DNA of 64,000 nucleotides from Murdochiella sp. Marseille-P8839 (GTDB lineage: Bacteria; Bacillota; Clostridia; Tissierellales; Peptoniphilaceae), in NCBI GenBank assembly GCA_019753405.1, contig JAIKLF010000004.1, positions 1 to 64,000 of the forward strand. Reading direction: 5' to 3'. Shown here one piece after another: positions 17,055 to 27,218 of the stretch. The notes below the pieces were generated by a model. It searched no databases, was not told where the DNA came from, and worked only from the letters and a program-made list of their open reading frames with translations. A program made the translations under genes and the position numbers. The stretch's first letter is position 1, and each line of letters begins with the position of its first letter.

Positions 17055-17795
17055 ATGACATCGCATACCATTCTGATCACCGGTGCATCACGAGGCATCG
17101 GCCGCGCATGTGCCCTTGCGCTTGCCCGTCCCGGAGCAAAATTGATCGTCCATTATCATACCCATGCAACGGAAGCGGAGCAAACGGCTGCGCTTTGCCG
17201 AAAATGTGGCGCAGAAGCCCTTGTCGTACAGGCGGATATTTCCTCTTCCGATGAAGTGAATCACCTGTTTTCCCAAGCGGAGAAACACTTTTCCCCGGTG
17301 GACATTTTGGTCAACAATGTCGGCATAGCGGTATACGGCCAGCTGCAGGATATTGCCGATGCCGAGTGGCAACACGTCTTTGCAACCAATGTCAACGGAA
17401 TGTTTTATTGCACGAGAAGAGCGCTACCCGGCATGATTGCCCGTAAATGGGGACGCATCATTAATGTTTCCAGTATGTGGGGACAGGTCGGAGCGTCCTG
17501 TGAAGTGCTCTATTCTTCTACCAAAGGGGCGGTTGACGCCTTTACCAAGGCTGCCGCAAAAGAGTTGGTCTACTCCGGCATTACCGTAAACGCGGTATCT
17601 CCCGGCGTCGTAGATACCGATATGTTTTCCGCGCTCGGCGAGGATACCGCCCGTGAGGTTGTGACGGACATCCCGCTCGGCCGTCCGCTTCGCCCGGAAG
17701 AAATCGCCCTCTGGGTCAGCCATTTCGCGGCGGATGAGTCCGAAGCCATAACCGGACAGATCCTCGGCATTAACGGCGGAATGGAGATCCACTGA
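17055..17795 (+). CDS. Short-chain dehydrogenase/reductase (FabG-like)
   Basis: 246 aa, the classical SDR length. N-terminal cofactor motif TGASRGIG (about residues 9-16), NNVG near residue 88 (the NNAG motif), catalytic Ser in NVSSM and the YxxxK pair in YSSTKGA. The C-terminus GQILGINGGMEI is typical of 3-oxoacyl-ACP reductase-like enzymes. There are no fatty-acid genes beside it, so it may instead be the YmfI-type enzyme of EF-P modification or another NADPH-dependent reductase. The ATG at 17055 has GGCGGAG five bases before it. Confidence 0.88.
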   Translation: MTSHTILITGASRGIGRACALALARPGAKLIVHYHTHATEAEQTAALCRKCGAEALVVQADISSSDEVNHLFSQAEKHFSPVDILVNNVGIAVYGQLQDIADAEWQHVFATNVNGMFYCTRRALPGMIARKWGRIINVSSMWGQVGASCEVLYSSTKGAVDAFTKAAAKELVYSGITVNAVSPGVVDTDMFSALGEDTAREVVTDIPLGRPLRPEEIALWVSHFAADESEAITGQILGINGGMEIH

Positions 17796-17802
17796 TTCGA
17801 AG

Positions 17803-17826
17803 AAGGCTTGCCGAGTCGGCGTGCCT
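17803..17826. terminator. Possible bidirectional terminator between converging genes
   Basis: AAGGC (17803-17807) and GCCTT (17822-17826) flank an inner GCCGA/TCGGC pairing, between the ends of the dehydrogenase and addA. T-runs are poor, so activity is uncertain. Confidence 0.35.
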
Positions 17827-17842
17827 TCCTGCTGCAAAGTTC

Positions 17843-20800
17843 CTACTGTAAACGATCCGCTGTGCCATGCCGAATCCAATAGAGATACGCTGCCTTAACC
17901 GGCTTGTGATACGCTAGTTGCAACGCCCGCGCATAGAGCGCCAATTGCTTGCGGTATCGCTCGGGATTCGGATGTCGATCCGATTTAAAGTCCACTAAAA
18001 TCATGCCGTCCGGCAGATCGACAAATAAATCAATCTGCCCGTCCACGGCAATTTCACTTTCTTCATAAGGTAAGCGCATTGTAAAGCTATGCTCCCTCAC
18101 CACGTTTTTCTCATGGGCAATCACCGCTTGTCCCAAAGAACTTTCAAAAAAGCGCAATAAGAGCGCTTCCTCAAGCAGGGATCGCTCCTGCTCTGTAAAG
18201 AGCGCACGCGACGCCATCGCGTCCAGTGCTTGTTTCATAGTTTCTTCCGTATAATTTTTTAACGGTAAATTTTGCAGCGCACGATGCAACAACGTGCCTA
18301 TGGTAGCCGGATCAGCTTCAACCTTTCCCTGCAGAAAAACAGGAAGTGGCATATGCTCGACGCTTTCCGTCGTGCTCGTCTCTGTCTTTGTCGGCGCACC
18401 GCCATACCACGGCCAATCTTCAAAATGCGGATCTAAGATTTGATTTTTCCCGGAGAGTTGTGAAACCGTCATTTTTAATGGCAACGGCGTTGTTTCTTCC
18501 TTGAGATCGGATGCCTGCAAAATCGCATCGATATCAAGAGCCCCTCCGTTCTCGCGATCGAGTGCCGTATCAGAGAGCGCCGGCAACGTGCGATAGTCTT
18601 CGCCTTGCGCAAAAAGAATCTCCAATCCTTCCTGCGACGAGAGGCCCTCGGCACTTGCTGAAAGAATTCCTAACGTCCAATCCAACACTGTATTGCTTTT
18701 TTCTAGAAATGCCTCTAAGTCCAGCACTTCCGGTTTTGCTTTCTCTATATTCGTAACGTGTCCCACCAAATATAAGCGATGCACGGCTCGTGTCAGCGCC
18801 ACATAGAGAATGCGCACTTCTTCCGCGCGCTCTTTGTTAAGAATGGCATTGGTAATGAGGTTTTGATAGGTTGTCTTTTTGCGAAAACAGCTGCCTCCTT
18901 CTGGCGCACGGTAGTTCAATTGCAACGCCGTTCCCCACGAGGGATCCGATACCAGTGCCTTTTTCTTCACGGAAGCATTGAATTTTTTCGCCAAATCCAC
19001 TAAGAATACGACGGAAAATTGCAACCCCTTCGCCTTGTGAATCGTCATCAGGCGAACGACGTTATCTTCTTCCGACAACGGTACGGACGGTAACGTATCT
19101 TCGCCATTGCCGGCAGGGCGCAACGCCTCTTTCAAAAATCCTGTCAGATCGCCGCCTTCCCGGCTTTCATAGTCTTCCGCTAAACGTATGAGGGCTAACA
19201 CGTTTTGCAAACGCATCTCTCCATCTGGAAGCGTGGTCAAATACGCAAATAAGCCGCTCTCCTCGAAAAGAAGCGTCATCCATTCCGAGAGCGGCATTTC
19301 CGTATAGCGCTGCCGCCATGCGTTGCGTTTCTCCAAAAAGCGATCTCGCTTCGCCTGCAATGCCTCGGAGACGGACGACGTATCGGAAAGAAAAGCTTCA
19401 TGGAAAGCACCATCCGGATATGCCGCACGCATTTGCGCCAGTTCTTCCTCTGAAAAGCCGCCCATTTGCGATAACAAAACAGAGAGCAGCGGAATATCAT
19501 AGCGACGATTATCCATAAAACACAACAGATTTTTGGCCAGTTGCTTCTCGAGCGTTTCCTCTTCTGACGCCGACGCGTCCTGAAAATACGGAATGCCAAA
19601 GCGTCGAAATACCTGCTCGTATTCCGGCATGCGAAGGTTCGTACGTTCCAGCACCACACAATCGCGGTACTGACCGCCCGCCTTCACATGCTCTACGATC
19701 TGATGCGCCACATAGAAAGGTTCGGAAGAAATTTCATCCAATGCACTTTTCGGTTCCGCATCGTCTTCTTTTTCACGCACATCCTCCAAAACGCAGAGCG
19801 TAACCTCGCCTTTTCCCTCATGCTCTGCCGAAGCCTGCGCCCGATGCCCCGATGAATCATATGTCACACCGCCGCGCTGTTGCGTCATCAAGGGCGTAAA
19901 AATCCGATTCACAAAATCCAAAATACGACTGTCGCTACGGAAATTGGTTGTCAGGTTAAGGGCTTGCTCTCTGTCGGAAGCTTCATAGCGATTGAAGCGC
20001 TGCACAAAGTTTTCCGGCAAAGCCTGGCGAAAACCGTAGATGGATTGTTTCACATCACCGACGAAAAATAAATTATCCTCGCCTGCTAATGTCTCGACAA
20101 TTTGTTCTTGAATGGCATTGGCATCCTGATATTCATCAAAGAAGATGCGTTGATATTGCTCCTTTAACGACTGCACCACTTCCGGATTTTGCAGTAAACG
20201 GATTAATTCGTGTTCGACATCGTTAAAATCCATCCCGTTGGCATCACGTTTTAGCTCTTGTAAGCGATGTCGATACTGTGTGGCTAAAAAAGCAAGCGGA
20301 CGCAAGCGTTCCTGCAAAAGCTCCTGTTCTCGGGTAATGGCATCCCAATTCCACTGCTCCAGTCCTGCAAGCAATGCCTTAAAATCGTTTTTTAAAGCCG
20401 CACGCTGATTTTGAAATACTTCTTTAATGCGCACCGCCTGCGCACCGTCACGTTTTTCGGTTACCGACGGTTGTTTCTCAAAACGGAATGTTACGCCCTG
20501 TGCCAAGCGTTCCATCAACGCTTCCCGTTGTTCTTCGGTTAAGGTAAGTGGACCCTTTTCTCCTTCCGCGGCTTCAAATAAAGTGGCACGCAGTTGGGCG
20601 CATTCCCGATAGAAGAACTGCACAAAGAACTCCGGCAATTCCTTCCAAGGTAATGCTTCCATCCGACGCAGCTGTCTCTCCACGGAAAGAACCGGCGCGA
20701 TGACAAGAGCATCCCGAACGCCGTCCATAATCTTTTGAATAGTAGCTTTCTCGGTTACCCCTTCCACGCTCTTTTGCATCCACTGTTCCGGATCGGCAGA

Positions 20801-21382
20801 AGCATCGGCCAGGCCATCCCACTGTTTTATGAGATCTTGCAAGTCCTGGTCGTCACGACGATTCGTATCCATATAACATGCCAAAAAATCATGCAACGAT
20901 GCCGCCGATACTGAAAAAGGGTCTTCTTCCGATAAAAGGGTCCCCTGATACGCCGCGCGCAGCACGTTTTCCATGGCCTCTTCCTGCAGCCCTTCCAATT
21001 GTCGGCCGGATAAAATATGGAGTCCCGGATCGCGATCCAAAAGGTCAAAGTGACGCTGCAGCACTTCCAGGCAGAACGCATGCAGGGTTTGAATATTGGC
21101 CGCCGCTAAGAGATTGAGCTGGCGAAAAATCCAGACAGGATCACTGTTTCCATCGGATAGCCGCTGCTGCAGTGCCTCACGGATACGACTGCGCATCTCA
21201 CCGGCTGCTTTTTTGGTAAAGGTGACAACCAGCATTTGATCCAGACCGATGTGATGAATGGTAATTTCACGCAAAATGCGTTCAACCAATACACCTGTCT
21301 TTCCGGCGCCCGCCTGTGCCGATACGATACGATTGGCGGGCGTTAATTCCAACGCTTTTTTCTGTTCGTCTGTGAAATTCAT
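17843..21382 (-). CDS. addA: ATP-dependent helicase/nuclease subunit A
   Basis: 1179 aa. The helicase-nuclease subunit that, with AddB, processes double-strand DNA breaks for recombination. UvrD-like Walker A SAQAGAGKTGVL is near residue 25, Walker B FFDEYQDAN near residue 400, GDVKQSIYGFRQA follows, and motif V/VI are LMTIHKAKGLQF and LYVALTRA. The C-terminal RecB-family nuclease motif reads DGQIDLFVDLPD then ILVDFKSD. Length is normal (about 1200). The ATG at 21382 overlaps the addB stop by 4 nt (ATGA) and has AAAGGAGG upstream; a frame extended to 21433 was rejected. Confidence 0.96.
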   Translation of the reverse strand: MNFTDEQKKALELTPANRIVSAQAGAGKTGVLVERILREITIHHIGLDQMLVVTFTKKAAGEMRSRIREALQQRLSDGNSDPVWIFRQLNLLAAANIQTLHAFCLEVLQRHFDLLDRDPGLHILSGRQLEGLQEEAMENVLRAAYQGTLLSEEDPFSVSAASLHDFLACYMDTNRRDDQDLQDLIKQWDGLADASADPEQWMQKSVEGVTEKATIQKIMDGVRDALVIAPVLSVERQLRRMEALPWKELPEFFVQFFYRECAQLRATLFEAAEGEKGPLTLTEEQREALMERLAQGVTFRFEKQPSVTEKRDGAQAVRIKEVFQNQRAALKNDFKALLAGLEQWNWDAITREQELLQERLRPLAFLATQYRHRLQELKRDANGMDFNDVEHELIRLLQNPEVVQSLKEQYQRIFFDEYQDANAIQEQIVETLAGEDNLFFVGDVKQSIYGFRQALPENFVQRFNRYEASDREQALNLTTNFRSDSRILDFVNRIFTPLMTQQRGGVTYDSSGHRAQASAEHEGKGEVTLCVLEDVREKEDDAEPKSALDEISSEPFYVAHQIVEHVKAGGQYRDCVVLERTNLRMPEYEQVFRRFGIPYFQDASASEEETLEKQLAKNLLCFMDNRRYDIPLLSVLLSQMGGFSEEELAQMRAAYPDGAFHEAFLSDTSSVSEALQAKRDRFLEKRNAWRQRYTEMPLSEWMTLLFEESGLFAYLTTLPDGEMRLQNVLALIRLAEDYESREGGDLTGFLKEALRPAGNGEDTLPSVPLSEEDNVVRLMTIHKAKGLQFSVVFLVDLAKKFNASVKKKALVSDPSWGTALQLNYRAPEGGSCFRKKTTYQNLITNAILNKERAEEVRILYVALTRAVHRLYLVGHVTNIEKAKPEVLDLEAFLEKSNTVLDWTLGILSASAEGLSSQEGLEILFAQGEDYRTLPALSDTALDRENGGALDIDAILQASDLKEETTPLPLKMTVSQLSGKNQILDPHFEDWPWYGGAPTKTETSTTESVEHMPLPVFLQGKVEADPATIGTLLHRALQNLPLKNYTEETMKQALDAMASRALFTEQERSLLEEALLLRFFESSLGQAVIAHEKNVVREHSFTMRLPYEESEIAVDGQIDLFVDLPDGMILVDFKSDRHPNPERYRKQLALYARALQLAYHKPVKAAYLYWIRHGTADRLQ

Positions 21383-24300
21383 GCCTCGCCTCCTTTCGGC
21401 TCCGTTTCTTGTTGCGCCTTCCAACTTTTCCAATCCGTCGATGGAAGGATACGCTGGGCTCCAAATTGCCGCAGCCGTTCAAAGCGACAAATCGCCGCAT
21501 AGGGACAATAGTGACATCCTGAGTGTCTTGAAGAATTGGAAATCTTCCAATATACCGGATGGGCAGAAATATAGCCGCTCTCACGAGACGCTGTCAGTTT
21601 TTGTGCTTTCTCGACCGATTCCTGCAATAAACGTTCCATTTCCGTCTGCGTGAGCACATTCTCTCTCTTCGTCCAATCCTTTCCGGTGCCGTTAAATTGA
21701 TAGACAGACGCCGTAGCACTCTCGGCCAAGCGTTCATCCAACGCTTCGCCTACCGGGACGCGACTCAAAAATCCGCTAAGCTTTAATTCCTTCGGCCACA
21801 GCAGCGTCTCCCCGTCGCCCTCCTTTTCTTCCGAAAGGGCGGGCGCATGCACGGGGAAATAAAAGGCCCCGAGCGGTTTTGCGTTTTGGGAGGCAGCTTT
21901 GAGATAAAGCGGCAGCTGAAGACGGGTGCCGCTCATCATGGCCGTTAAGTCAAAACTCGTATTTCCTGTTTTGTAGTCGATAACTTCCACATAGCGTTGT
22001 GCGTTTTCTCGAATGGTATCCACTCGATCCATGCGCCCCTCTAGCAGTACCGATCGCGGGGATTCGGCCAAAACAATACCCGGTAAGTTTCGTCCCGGGC
22101 CAAAGGAATATTCGTGATCCACACGGCAAATCTTACTCTTTGCCAAATGCGAAAGCAGACGGGCATGGGTTTCCCGCATGGTTTCTTTAGCTAAATCCAA
22201 CATAAATGCATTTTTCGGATCGTTGCGCTTTACAGCGTCTAAGAAGTCTTGTATCGATGCGTCACCGGCTTGAAGAAGCACCGCTTCCGACGCAGCAAAG
22301 TCGGGAAGTTTTCCCTGTTCCAGATAGTCCGGCAACAACGTCGTCCATTGGTCCACAGCCGCATGCAAAATGCTCCCGATATCCAACGCCCGAATGGATA
22401 GATCCTCGCTTTCTTTTGCACGCAAACCATAGCGAACAAAATATTGATACGGGCATGCCGCAAAGCATTCTAATTGTGAGGCACTAATCGTCTCCGAAGG
22501 ATAAAGGGCGAGGGTAATCTCTTGCGTCAAGAGCGGGCGCTCCGGAGATTCGGCGCCTTCCCGTTCCAGCGTTTCTGCCAGCTCGCGATAGGCGGGCAAA
22601 GCTTTCATATGGCTTAAAACGCGTTCGGCAAAACGGCGCACGGCAGGAGAAGTGTCTTCTTCTCGCAATAATGCAGGCAAGCGCTTCAGTAAGAGCCCAC
22701 GGGAATACAGGATCTCCGGAAAACCGAAAGTATCCTGCACCGTTAGCGCAAGACCCAAACATTCTTTCATGCGTAAGAGCCAGTGGCTGGGTGTCATTGA
22801 CACATTCGCACTGTCCTGCATCGCCGTGGACAAGGTCAGGCGCTCTGTTGCTTGCTGCAAGACAGAATAGAAATTCAGACGCTCCTCTTCTACCGCAAAG
22901 CGTTGCATCGAAGGCAAAGCTTCGCCTTTTTCCAACACCAATGCCTTTTCTTCTTCGCTTAAAAGCCCGGTCTCTTTATGCATGCCCGGCAGCCAAGCAT
23001 CCGTCATACCGAGTATGAACACATATTTACGTGGTTGCATACGGCTACGGAGCAGATCGCCGACAAATACCTGCTCTTTAAAGGGAGGAATGACCCCCAG
23101 TGATATACCGGCAAGACCTTCTTCACAAAGGCCCGCAAACAAGGCAAGATCCGTCTCCTTATCGGCAAAGAGTTCGACCATTTCGTCCAAACGTTCCATG
23201 AGAGCACTCCAAACGCGCTCATGGATGGCCAATCTCTCCTCTTCCCCTTCCGCCTGCAGGGTTTCGCCATAGGCAAAGAGGGCATTTTGCGTGGTCGGCG
23301 TGCGTAAGGTTTCTACCAATGCTGCCGCAAAATCTTTCACCCGATGCGCCGTTTCGATGCGTCTTGCGAAGAAGTGCAGTCGTTCCAAAACGACGGTATT
23401 CACACGACGTGCGACATCATACGGATGACGATAGCGTGCTTCTTCCTCAGCATCACGAAATTGTCGCGTGGGATCCGCCGTAAAATAACGAATCTCCTCA
23501 AACATCCCATAGCGAATGTGCCGTTCTTCAATGAAGCGTTGATAGATCTCGATCTCCTCTTCTTCAACGCCCAACAGACCCGCCTTCAAGAAGGCCAGCA
23601 TCGTTTCGGGACGCGGTCCCTTCAGATTTAAGGCGAGCAAAGCACGAATTGTTCGCAGCAGCGGATGATAGGCCACTTCCTTCACTTCATCGTAGAAAAA
23701 GCGAATGCGATCCCTATGGAAGGCGCGTTTGAGCATGGAGGCATATTCCGTCTGCTCCGTTAAAAAGACAGCGATATCGCTAAAGTGCGCCCCTTCTTCT
23801 GCCACCAGCTTTTTCATGGCGACCACCAAGCCATCCACTTCCTGCTCGGTATTGCGATAGCTCACGAGGCGTATGCCTTGATTCTTGTGCTCCGACGCCA
23901 AAGCCTCTTTAGCAGGATGCAGTGGCGTCTTTAACGCAAAAACCGCCTGCGCCGCCTGTAATGCCTGCTTTTGATAAGGCGTGGCGGGTCGGGCCGCAAC
24001 AGGACGCAGCGTAACGGATGTCATCGCAGCAAGTTGACGTACAAAACGGGTGCTCAACGAAAACGCCGCAGCATCATCCGTTTTCTCGGAAAGCATCCAT
24101 TCCAAGGTCTCTGCACCGATTTCCGGCGGTGCGGAAAGAATGGTGCGCGCCATTCCCGGATCCATGGTGACCGAGACATGAAGCGTATGCCCCGTCTTTT
24201 CTAGGGCCGCAAGCGCTTCCCCTTCTATCTTTGACATGGAATGAAAGCGATCAAAGAAAAAATCCACACCGTCGAATACCGGAACTTCCGATAATTGCGC

Positions 24301-24846
24301 AAAGGCATGGCGCATTTGGTCATCGCCATCCAAGCGAATGTTGCCTAATGCTTCTTCATAAGCTTCATAAATAGCGGCAATCTCTGTAAATTTACGGCGC
24401 GTGCGATGATTTTCCGGCGCTTTCTCCGCTTGCGCCTGCAGGCGTTGACTATCAATGCCGTACTCTTTCCATTCCTGCATCTGGCGTACAAAATCATCCA
24501 CCAATTGCGTGCCGATCGTCCCTGCGGTAAAAACCTCTCGTTCCTCTTTTTTGGATTCCAACAGCGAGCGCACCAGCATGCGGCGGCCTTCTTCGGTTAA
24601 CACCGGCGTGCGCAGACCGCTGCCTTCCTGCAAAATATCGCGAACTAAAGAACGAAAACTTTTAACCTGCGCTTTCATCAGAATCGGCGTGTCCAGAGCA
24701 GCAAAAAGAGCCTGCTCCGCTTCCACCGTAAACTGCGAAGGCACCACTAAATAGGCATGTCTTCCGGCAGCAATGCTTTGCCGAATGGCATCGGTTAACG
24801 CATACCAAACCTCCATCGGGACACGCGAGGCGTAAAGATTGAGCAT
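21379..24846 (-). CDS. addB: ATP-dependent helicase/nuclease subunit B (AddB/RexB)
   Basis: 1155 aa. Partner of AddA. The C-terminal nuclease has GRMDRVDTI and VEVIDYKTG. The four Cys of the iron-sulfur clasp are present: one in SQLECFAACPYQYF and three in GCHYCPYAAICRF. The N-terminus (MLNLYASRVPMEVWYALTD) has no GxxGxGKS Walker A motif, unlike B. subtilis AddB and like streptococcal RexB. It starts with TAATG overlap on the glucokinase stop and has GGAGG upstream, so glcK-addB-addA form one operon. Confidence 0.93.
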   Translation of the reverse strand: MLNLYASRVPMEVWYALTDAIRQSIAAGRHAYLVVPSQFTVEAEQALFAALDTPILMKAQVKSFRSLVRDILQEGSGLRTPVLTEEGRRMLVRSLLESKKEEREVFTAGTIGTQLVDDFVRQMQEWKEYGIDSQRLQAQAEKAPENHRTRRKFTEIAAIYEAYEEALGNIRLDGDDQMRHAFAQLSEVPVFDGVDFFFDRFHSMSKIEGEALAALEKTGHTLHVSVTMDPGMARTILSAPPEIGAETLEWMLSEKTDDAAAFSLSTRFVRQLAAMTSVTLRPVAARPATPYQKQALQAAQAVFALKTPLHPAKEALASEHKNQGIRLVSYRNTEQEVDGLVVAMKKLVAEEGAHFSDIAVFLTEQTEYASMLKRAFHRDRIRFFYDEVKEVAYHPLLRTIRALLALNLKGPRPETMLAFLKAGLLGVEEEEIEIYQRFIEERHIRYGMFEEIRYFTADPTRQFRDAEEEARYRHPYDVARRVNTVVLERLHFFARRIETAHRVKDFAAALVETLRTPTTQNALFAYGETLQAEGEEERLAIHERVWSALMERLDEMVELFADKETDLALFAGLCEEGLAGISLGVIPPFKEQVFVGDLLRSRMQPRKYVFILGMTDAWLPGMHKETGLLSEEEKALVLEKGEALPSMQRFAVEEERLNFYSVLQQATERLTLSTAMQDSANVSMTPSHWLLRMKECLGLALTVQDTFGFPEILYSRGLLLKRLPALLREEDTSPAVRRFAERVLSHMKALPAYRELAETLEREGAESPERPLLTQEITLALYPSETISASQLECFAACPYQYFVRYGLRAKESEDLSIRALDIGSILHAAVDQWTTLLPDYLEQGKLPDFAASEAVLLQAGDASIQDFLDAVKRNDPKNAFMLDLAKETMRETHARLLSHLAKSKICRVDHEYSFGPGRNLPGIVLAESPRSVLLEGRMDRVDTIRENAQRYVEVIDYKTGNTSFDLTAMMSGTRLQLPLYLKAASQNAKPLGAFYFPVHAPALSEEKEGDGETLLWPKELKLSGFLSRVPVGEALDERLAESATASVYQFNGTGKDWTKRENVLTQTEMERLLQESVEKAQKLTASRESGYISAHPVYWKISNSSRHSGCHYCPYAAICRFERLRQFGAQRILPSTDWKSWKAQQETEPKGGEA

Positions 24847-25805
24847 TACGCTTCCTCCGCAGGAAAGACGAGGCGTGCTGCGCCGATCATACCCGCTTTA
24901 TTGCCAAGTTTTGCCTGAACAATGGGCGTTTCCCTTGTGGCGAAAAAAGAATATTTACGATACGCAATGCGAAGCGGCTCGAGCAGCGTATCGCCGGCAT
25001 TGCTCACGCCGCCGCCAATGACAAAGCATTCGGGATCCAAGGTGGCGCTTAAAACCGCTAAGCCCCGCCCCAGCGTATCAGTGACGTGCTCTACCACGCG
25101 CTGACAAAGAGCGTCGCCGTTTTGTGCACCGCGGAAAATGGCACGAGTGTCGTAGCTGTCACCATAGGGGCGTAACGACGATGGCTCATCCGATTGCGCC
25201 AAAAGTTCACCGGCATAACGCAGAATATTGGGCGCCGAGCAGACTTGCTCCAAGCAATAATGGCCGCCGCAGCCACATTCGAAAGAAAAAGGCTCCGATA
25301 ATATCGGCATATGGCCAATCTCACCGCCGGCGCCGTGAACACCCGCTAAGATTTGATCGTTCAAGATGATGCCCCCGCCGATACCCGTGCCGATAATAAT
25401 AAACACAATGGAGTTGCGATCCGAAGCGGCACCTTGCCACACTTCGCCAAGAGCCGCCACATCCGCATCATTTTCCACAACAATGGGACAAGTAAATCCT
25501 TCCTGCTCCTTAAACAGATCTACCAGAGGCACCAGCCCCCAGCTCAGATTGACGCAACCGTTCACGAGTGAATGGTTCATCACCGGACCCGGCACACCAA
25601 TGCCGATCCCGGCCAACGCTTCTTCCGAATAGCCCTCTTCTTTTAGAAAACTGCGAATCCGTACAGCCATCTCGTGAATCAGCGTATCTTGCGCTTTTGC
25701 TTTTCCCGTGGGTATGGAAACAGACTTACAGAGTTTTCCTTTTTCATCAAATAAGCCAAACTTTGCCGTCGTTCCGCCCAGATCTATACCAATATATGCC
25801 GTCAT
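24846..25805 (-). CDS. glcK: Glucokinase, ROK family
   Basis: 319 aa, the usual length. Phosphorylates glucose with ATP. The N-terminal phosphate-binding motif is IGIDLGGTTAKFGLF. The catalytic Asp is in VENDADVAALGE, and the ROK zinc motif is ECGCGGHYCLE. The second ATP motif GTGIGGGIIL is near residue 137. The start has GGAGGAGC directly upstream. It is the first gene of an operon with addB and addA, an unusual pairing with no obvious functional link. Confidence 0.93.
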   Translation of the reverse strand: MTAYIGIDLGGTTAKFGLFDEKGKLCKSVSIPTGKAKAQDTLIHEMAVRIRSFLKEEGYSEEALAGIGIGVPGPVMNHSLVNGCVNLSWGLVPLVDLFKEQEGFTCPIVVENDADVAALGEVWQGAASDRNSIVFIIIGTGIGGGIILNDQILAGVHGAGGEIGHMPILSEPFSFECGCGGHYCLEQVCSAPNILRYAGELLAQSDEPSSLRPYGDSYDTRAIFRGAQNGDALCQRVVEHVTDTLGRGLAVLSATLDPECFVIGGGVSNAGDTLLEPLRIAYRKYSFFATRETPIVQAKLGNKAGMIGAARLVFPAEEA

Positions 25806-26079
25806 GCGCTCCTCCTTCAGGATCTGTCAAGTCTTCTCTATTTTATCATGATGCTGTCGTTCCCGCCCATCAATCGCTTTCCTCGTCCAAACAAAACATG
25901 AGCATGTAGTAGGTAATTTTATAACATAGAACAATACGAATGCTTAATGTGCTAATAGAACCTTTATCAACATGTCGCGTTTGAATAAGAGAAAAATGGG
26001 AAATAACAAAAATAGAAAGGAAACCTTTTCTTTTTGCGTGTGATCTTCTAATACTACTGGTGAAAGGAGAAAATATCTT

Positions 26080-27126
26080 ATGAAAAAAATTTTTTTTCGT
26101 TCCTTGAGCGGCTGGACTTTCCTCGTTTTTTTATTGTTGTTGACCGCCTGTACCGGACAGAAGGCGCCGGAAGAAAGTGAATCGCTGATCATATTAGAAT
26201 CGAAGCGGGCTTCCGAATCGTCAGTGGAAAGCCGTGTTCTTGGAAGCGGTGATGGATGGCTGGAGGATATAAGTTTTTATCGCAGTGACGATGTTTTTCC
26301 CCTACACGTTGATGGGGAACAGTATCGTCTTGATATAAAGTTAGACGGCGTGAATACCAATTTTCCCGTGGATCTTTCCATGTTTGATTCTCCGCAAATC
26401 TATGCCATGGTTTCTTTCGACGGAATCATACCTCACACGATGAAAGAAACAAAAAACAAGATTTTTCCCATTGCGGCGGAGAACGGATGTATGCCCGGAA
26501 CAATTTCTTTCTCTGTGTCTTCGGATACGAAGGCGTTCGACGAAGAAAATGAAGCGATCCTCCAAGAGTTTATTCATGGCAAACGGGATCGCTTAAACGC
26601 GACCGTATATTTGTTTGCTCCGGACGGCTATGGTATTGAAGTCTTAGCCGGCATTCTTCTTCCGGAGAATATCCTGACGGGGATGAATACCATACACGCA
26701 AAGGCCGTGGCAAAAGCGTCGCCAATAGGCGATGCGCCTATCCATGTGCGACTTATCGAAGAAAACGGAGAAAACGTATTCGATGTTCAATTCGATTACG
26801 ATAAACAGATACCTTCCGATGCCGGTGATAGCTACTATCTCCAACTGAATGCTTCCGATCGTTTTCCGTATCGCGCTGTGGAAGGCGAAAATGTGAAAAG
26901 AGTGCCTCTAATCAAGACAAACACGGAAGATGAGGAACTGAAAATCAAAAAAGAAGAGCATTATCGTTTTCCGTTAAATACGGCATTGACAAAAGAACAG
27001 CGGTTGCGTCTAGAAGGTTTCTTAGCACACCCCGATACACTAGGTTTTCCGCTGTCGATTTCGCTTCATGATCAGCTCGGGCGCATCCGCTGCAAGGCGA
27101 TTGTGTACATTAATCCCGTACAATAA
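26080..27126 (+). CDS. Lipoprotein of unknown function
   Basis: 348 aa. A lipoprotein signal (MKKIFFRSLSGW, a Leu-rich core, lipobox L-T-A-C with Cys at about residue 24) is followed by a Ser/Glu linker and a large domain with many beta-strand-like stretches. I do not recognise the family. AGGAG lies ten bases before the ATG. It stands alone on the plus strand between divergent glcK and a strong terminator. The upstream 274 bp contain an A/T-rich stretch with a small AGAAAGG/CCTTTCT-like hairpin near 26015-26036 but no convincing promoter. Confidence 0.75.
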   Translation: MKKIFFRSLSGWTFLVFLLLLTACTGQKAPEESESLIILESKRASESSVESRVLGSGDGWLEDISFYRSDDVFPLHVDGEQYRLDIKLDGVNTNFPVDLSMFDSPQIYAMVSFDGIIPHTMKETKNKIFPIAAENGCMPGTISFSVSSDTKAFDEENEAILQEFIHGKRDRLNATVYLFAPDGYGIEVLAGILLPENILTGMNTIHAKAVAKASPIGDAPIHVRLIEENGENVFDVQFDYDKQIPSDAGDSYYLQLNASDRFPYRAVEGENVKRVPLIKTNTEDEELKIKKEEHYRFPLNTALTKEQRLRLEGFLAHPDTLGFPLSISLHDQLGRIRCKAIVYINPVQ

Positions 27127-27163
27127 AGGGAGCTGGCAAAGTTTTGAAATTCGTTAAAAATAA

Positions 27164-27218
27164 AGAAAGGCACGAAAACGGTAATCGCTTTTGTGCCTTT
27201 CTGTTCTCCTATTTTTTT
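27164..27218 (+). terminator. Terminator downstream of the 26080-27126 lipoprotein gene
   Basis: AGAAAGGCACGAAAA pairs with TTTTGTGCCTTTCT (to 27202) around a short loop, then a U-rich run ending in T7 at 27212-27218. Confidence 0.8.
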
